From: JAFGPJ01 sp964439135
GTDB lineage: Bacteria > Planctomycetota > Phycisphaerae > Sedimentisphaerales > Anaerobacaceae
DNA: 14,280 nt
Reading direction: 5' to 3'
Assembly (NCBI GenBank): GCA_964439135.1
Contig: CAYTNN010000117.1
Coordinates: 1 to 14,280 of the forward strand
The stretch's first letter is position 1; every line of letters starts with the position of its first letter. The translations under genes were made by a program, and so were the position numbers. The notes beneath the pieces are model-generated. The model saw only the letters and a program-made list of their open reading frames with translations. It was not told the origin of the DNA and searched no databases. This document shows, piece by piece, positions 13,397-14,280 of this stretch.

Positions 13397-13535
13397 CGAA
13401 CCCACCGTCACCATCAGGTTCGTTACATTGCTCGAAAGGTTGATTCTGCAAAGATGTCTCACGGATGATGCCAAGTTCAAGGTCAGAATATTGGGGGTTC
13501 TCAGAAACTTGATCGTTCAGTTGAATGGTATCCAT
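13377..13535 (-). CDS. Candidate RiPP precursor peptide
   Basis: A 52-residue peptide immediately upstream of, and overlapping, the radical SAM/SPASM gene. The leader (1-36, MDTIQLNDQVSENPQYSDLE onward) is acidic and polar. The likely core is the last 16 residues, CNEPDGDGGFDDCISE, with Cys37 and Cys49, six acidic residues, Phe46 and a Gly44-Gly45 pair. There is no lysine. The start is placed at 13533-13535 because AAGGA lies nine bases upstream; an in-frame GTG at 13571 and ATG at 13544 are poorer. Cys37-x3-Asp41 resembles the Cys-x3-Asp motif that PapB-type enzymes crosslink in ranthipeptides (freyrasin). FDD could instead suit a cyclophane-forming enzyme. I recognise no named family. Precursor status is inferred from size, composition and position. 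Confidence 0.7.
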   Translation of the reverse strand: MDTIQLNDQVSENPQYSDLELGIIRETSLQNQPFEQCNEPDGDGGFDDCISE

Positions 13536-13595
13536 AATAATCATTCCTTCTAAATTAAAATTAATATCCACTCTCGTGCTTCCATTATCGACACT

Positions 13596-13608
13596 TTATC
13601 TTAGATAA
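13596..13608. promoter_or_regulatory. Palindrome upstream of the RiPP precursor (possible operator)
   Basis: TTATCTTAGATAA is symmetrical around its central base, and the TATCTTA half recurs at 13611-13617. It lies about 60 bases upstream of the precursor start. On the minus strand a loose promoter (TTGCAG, 17 bases, TACATT) can be drawn just upstream of it, which would make the palindrome an operator. The promoter match is weak and the region is A+T-rich. Confidence 0.3.
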
Positions 13609-13974
13609 TGTATCTTAAGTTCTTTTCCTCTGCAACCTTTTTCTTTTGTTTTTTATCACTTAGGTGTTTTTTTAGTTGGAATTCCGGGGACATCTTACTT
13701 ATTTCCGTGCATATTATGGACAGTCAACCCAATTAAAATTTAAGTAGCACTGTCTTATTAAGATTCTCATTCTCGAAAGCATTCCTTTGACGAAATAATC
13801 AATTTAAAAAACCGCATCTTTAATTCCGCCTGTTATCTCTTATTAATGAATAATCTAAACTCATTCTTCGGTTTTTTCAAGACGAAAAGAGCATAAGAGC
13901 ACAAGAAGGCCGAAAACTAACGTCAATCCACTATAAATAGCGTTTGTCGATGGAAATTGTTACCTATAATTCTG

Positions 13975-14006
13975 GAAAAAAGTAAAAAAAGCCTGTTTTT
14001 GACAGG
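13975..14006 (-). terminator. Weak possible terminator or repeat-borne hairpin
   Basis: On the minus strand CCTGT-CAAAA-ACAGG (13992-14006) is followed by CTTTTTTTACTTTTTTCC. The stem has only 5 bp, and the same bases belong to the ACAGGATA tandem repeat, so it may be a repeat by-product. If real, it would end a gene lying right of the window. Confidence 0.3.
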
Positions 14007-14017
14007 ATAACAGGATA
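14002..14017. repeat. Tandem octamer ACAGGATA x2
   Basis: Two head-to-tail copies occupy 14002-14009 and 14010-14017. It is one of several short phrases in this gap; no function is evident. Confidence 0.6.
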
Positions 14018-14280
14018 AAGGAGTCCTTTGTCATTGACTATTTTCGATTGACGATTTACTATTTTTTCTTCTTGTTGGTGGGGCAAGCCGCCACCCTACC
14101 TGTCTGGATATCTTTATGCAGCACGCAGAATGCTGAACACAGCACGAATAGTGAACGCCGTGTAATGGAGACCTTGCCAATGACTATTTACGATTTACTA
14201 TTGATTATTTACAAAATACGACTTGAAATCTGCGTTTATCAGCGTTCATCTGCGGTTAGAATTAGTCGTTAGTATATAGT

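Larger units (their letters stand above)
13536..14280. other. A+T-rich intergenic region upstream of the RiPP locus
   Basis: About 745 bases without a convincing gene. The part next to the precursor holds its presumed promoter and the palindrome at 13596-13608. Around 13880-13910 are short A+G-rich direct repeats (AAGAGCATAAGAGCACAAGA). From about 13990 to the end there is a chain of short phrases: a tandem ACAGGATA, two versions of GACTATTT(T/A)CGATT (14036 and 14181), and GGGGCAAGCCGCCACCC near 14082. I see no tRNA, integrase or insertion-sequence gene. Confidence 0.5.

Noticed and set aside
13601..13693. 30-codon minus-strand frame (MSPEFQLKKHLSDKK...) upstream of the precursor
   Set aside because: Lys-rich as expected from A+T-rich DNA, with no good ribosome binding site; it lies where the promoter should be and shares nothing with the precursor.

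Overview
The window reads as bacterial chromosome from an anaerobic, carbohydrate-degrading lineage. Planctomycetota (Phycisphaerae-like) is my best guess. It rests on a decayed copy of the integrase N-terminus common in that phylum (4856-5004), on an export-type GH3 / sodium-sugar symporter set, and on A+T-rich intergenic stretches made of short recurring phrases. This is inference. All genes that I accept lie on the minus strand, so transcription runs from high to low coordinates.

Region A (1-4760): an uncharacterised metal/redox gene set. A PAS-AAA+-Fis sigma-54 activator (3417-4760) is followed by two inverted 13-bp sites (3315-3327 and 3348-3360) and a well-matched -24/-12 promoter (3201-3216). 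An operon starts there: two NifX/NifB-C-like iron-cofactor carriers, a DUF89/ARMT1-like phosphatase, and a run of glycine-rich DUF5320-type proteins. The DUF5320 run carries four copies of one N-terminal motif, one of them nested in-frame behind its own strong ribosome binding site. The run ends at a rho-independent terminator (151-198). The first ten codons of an FmdB-type zinc-ribbon protein are cut by the window edge.

Region B (4761-5329): no intact gene. It holds the frameshifted integrase remnant next to the activator start.

Region C (5330-10636): a sugar-use operon transcribed as an exported GH3 glycosidase, then a DegT-family PLP aminotransferase, then an SSS-family sodium/solute symporter. 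The GH3 enzyme has Glu at the usual Asp nucleophile position and Cys at the usual Lys of the substrate-binding Lys-His pair.

Region D (10637-14280): an A+T-rich island with a compact candidate RiPP (ribosomally made, modified peptide) locus: a 52-residue precursor, an overlapping radical SAM/SPASM maturase, and a GNAT acetyltransferase started from TTG. No exporter or protease is visible. Long non-coding stretches with short repeats lie on both sides. This locus is the best candidate for an undescribed system; the sigma-54/NifX/DUF5320 cluster is second.
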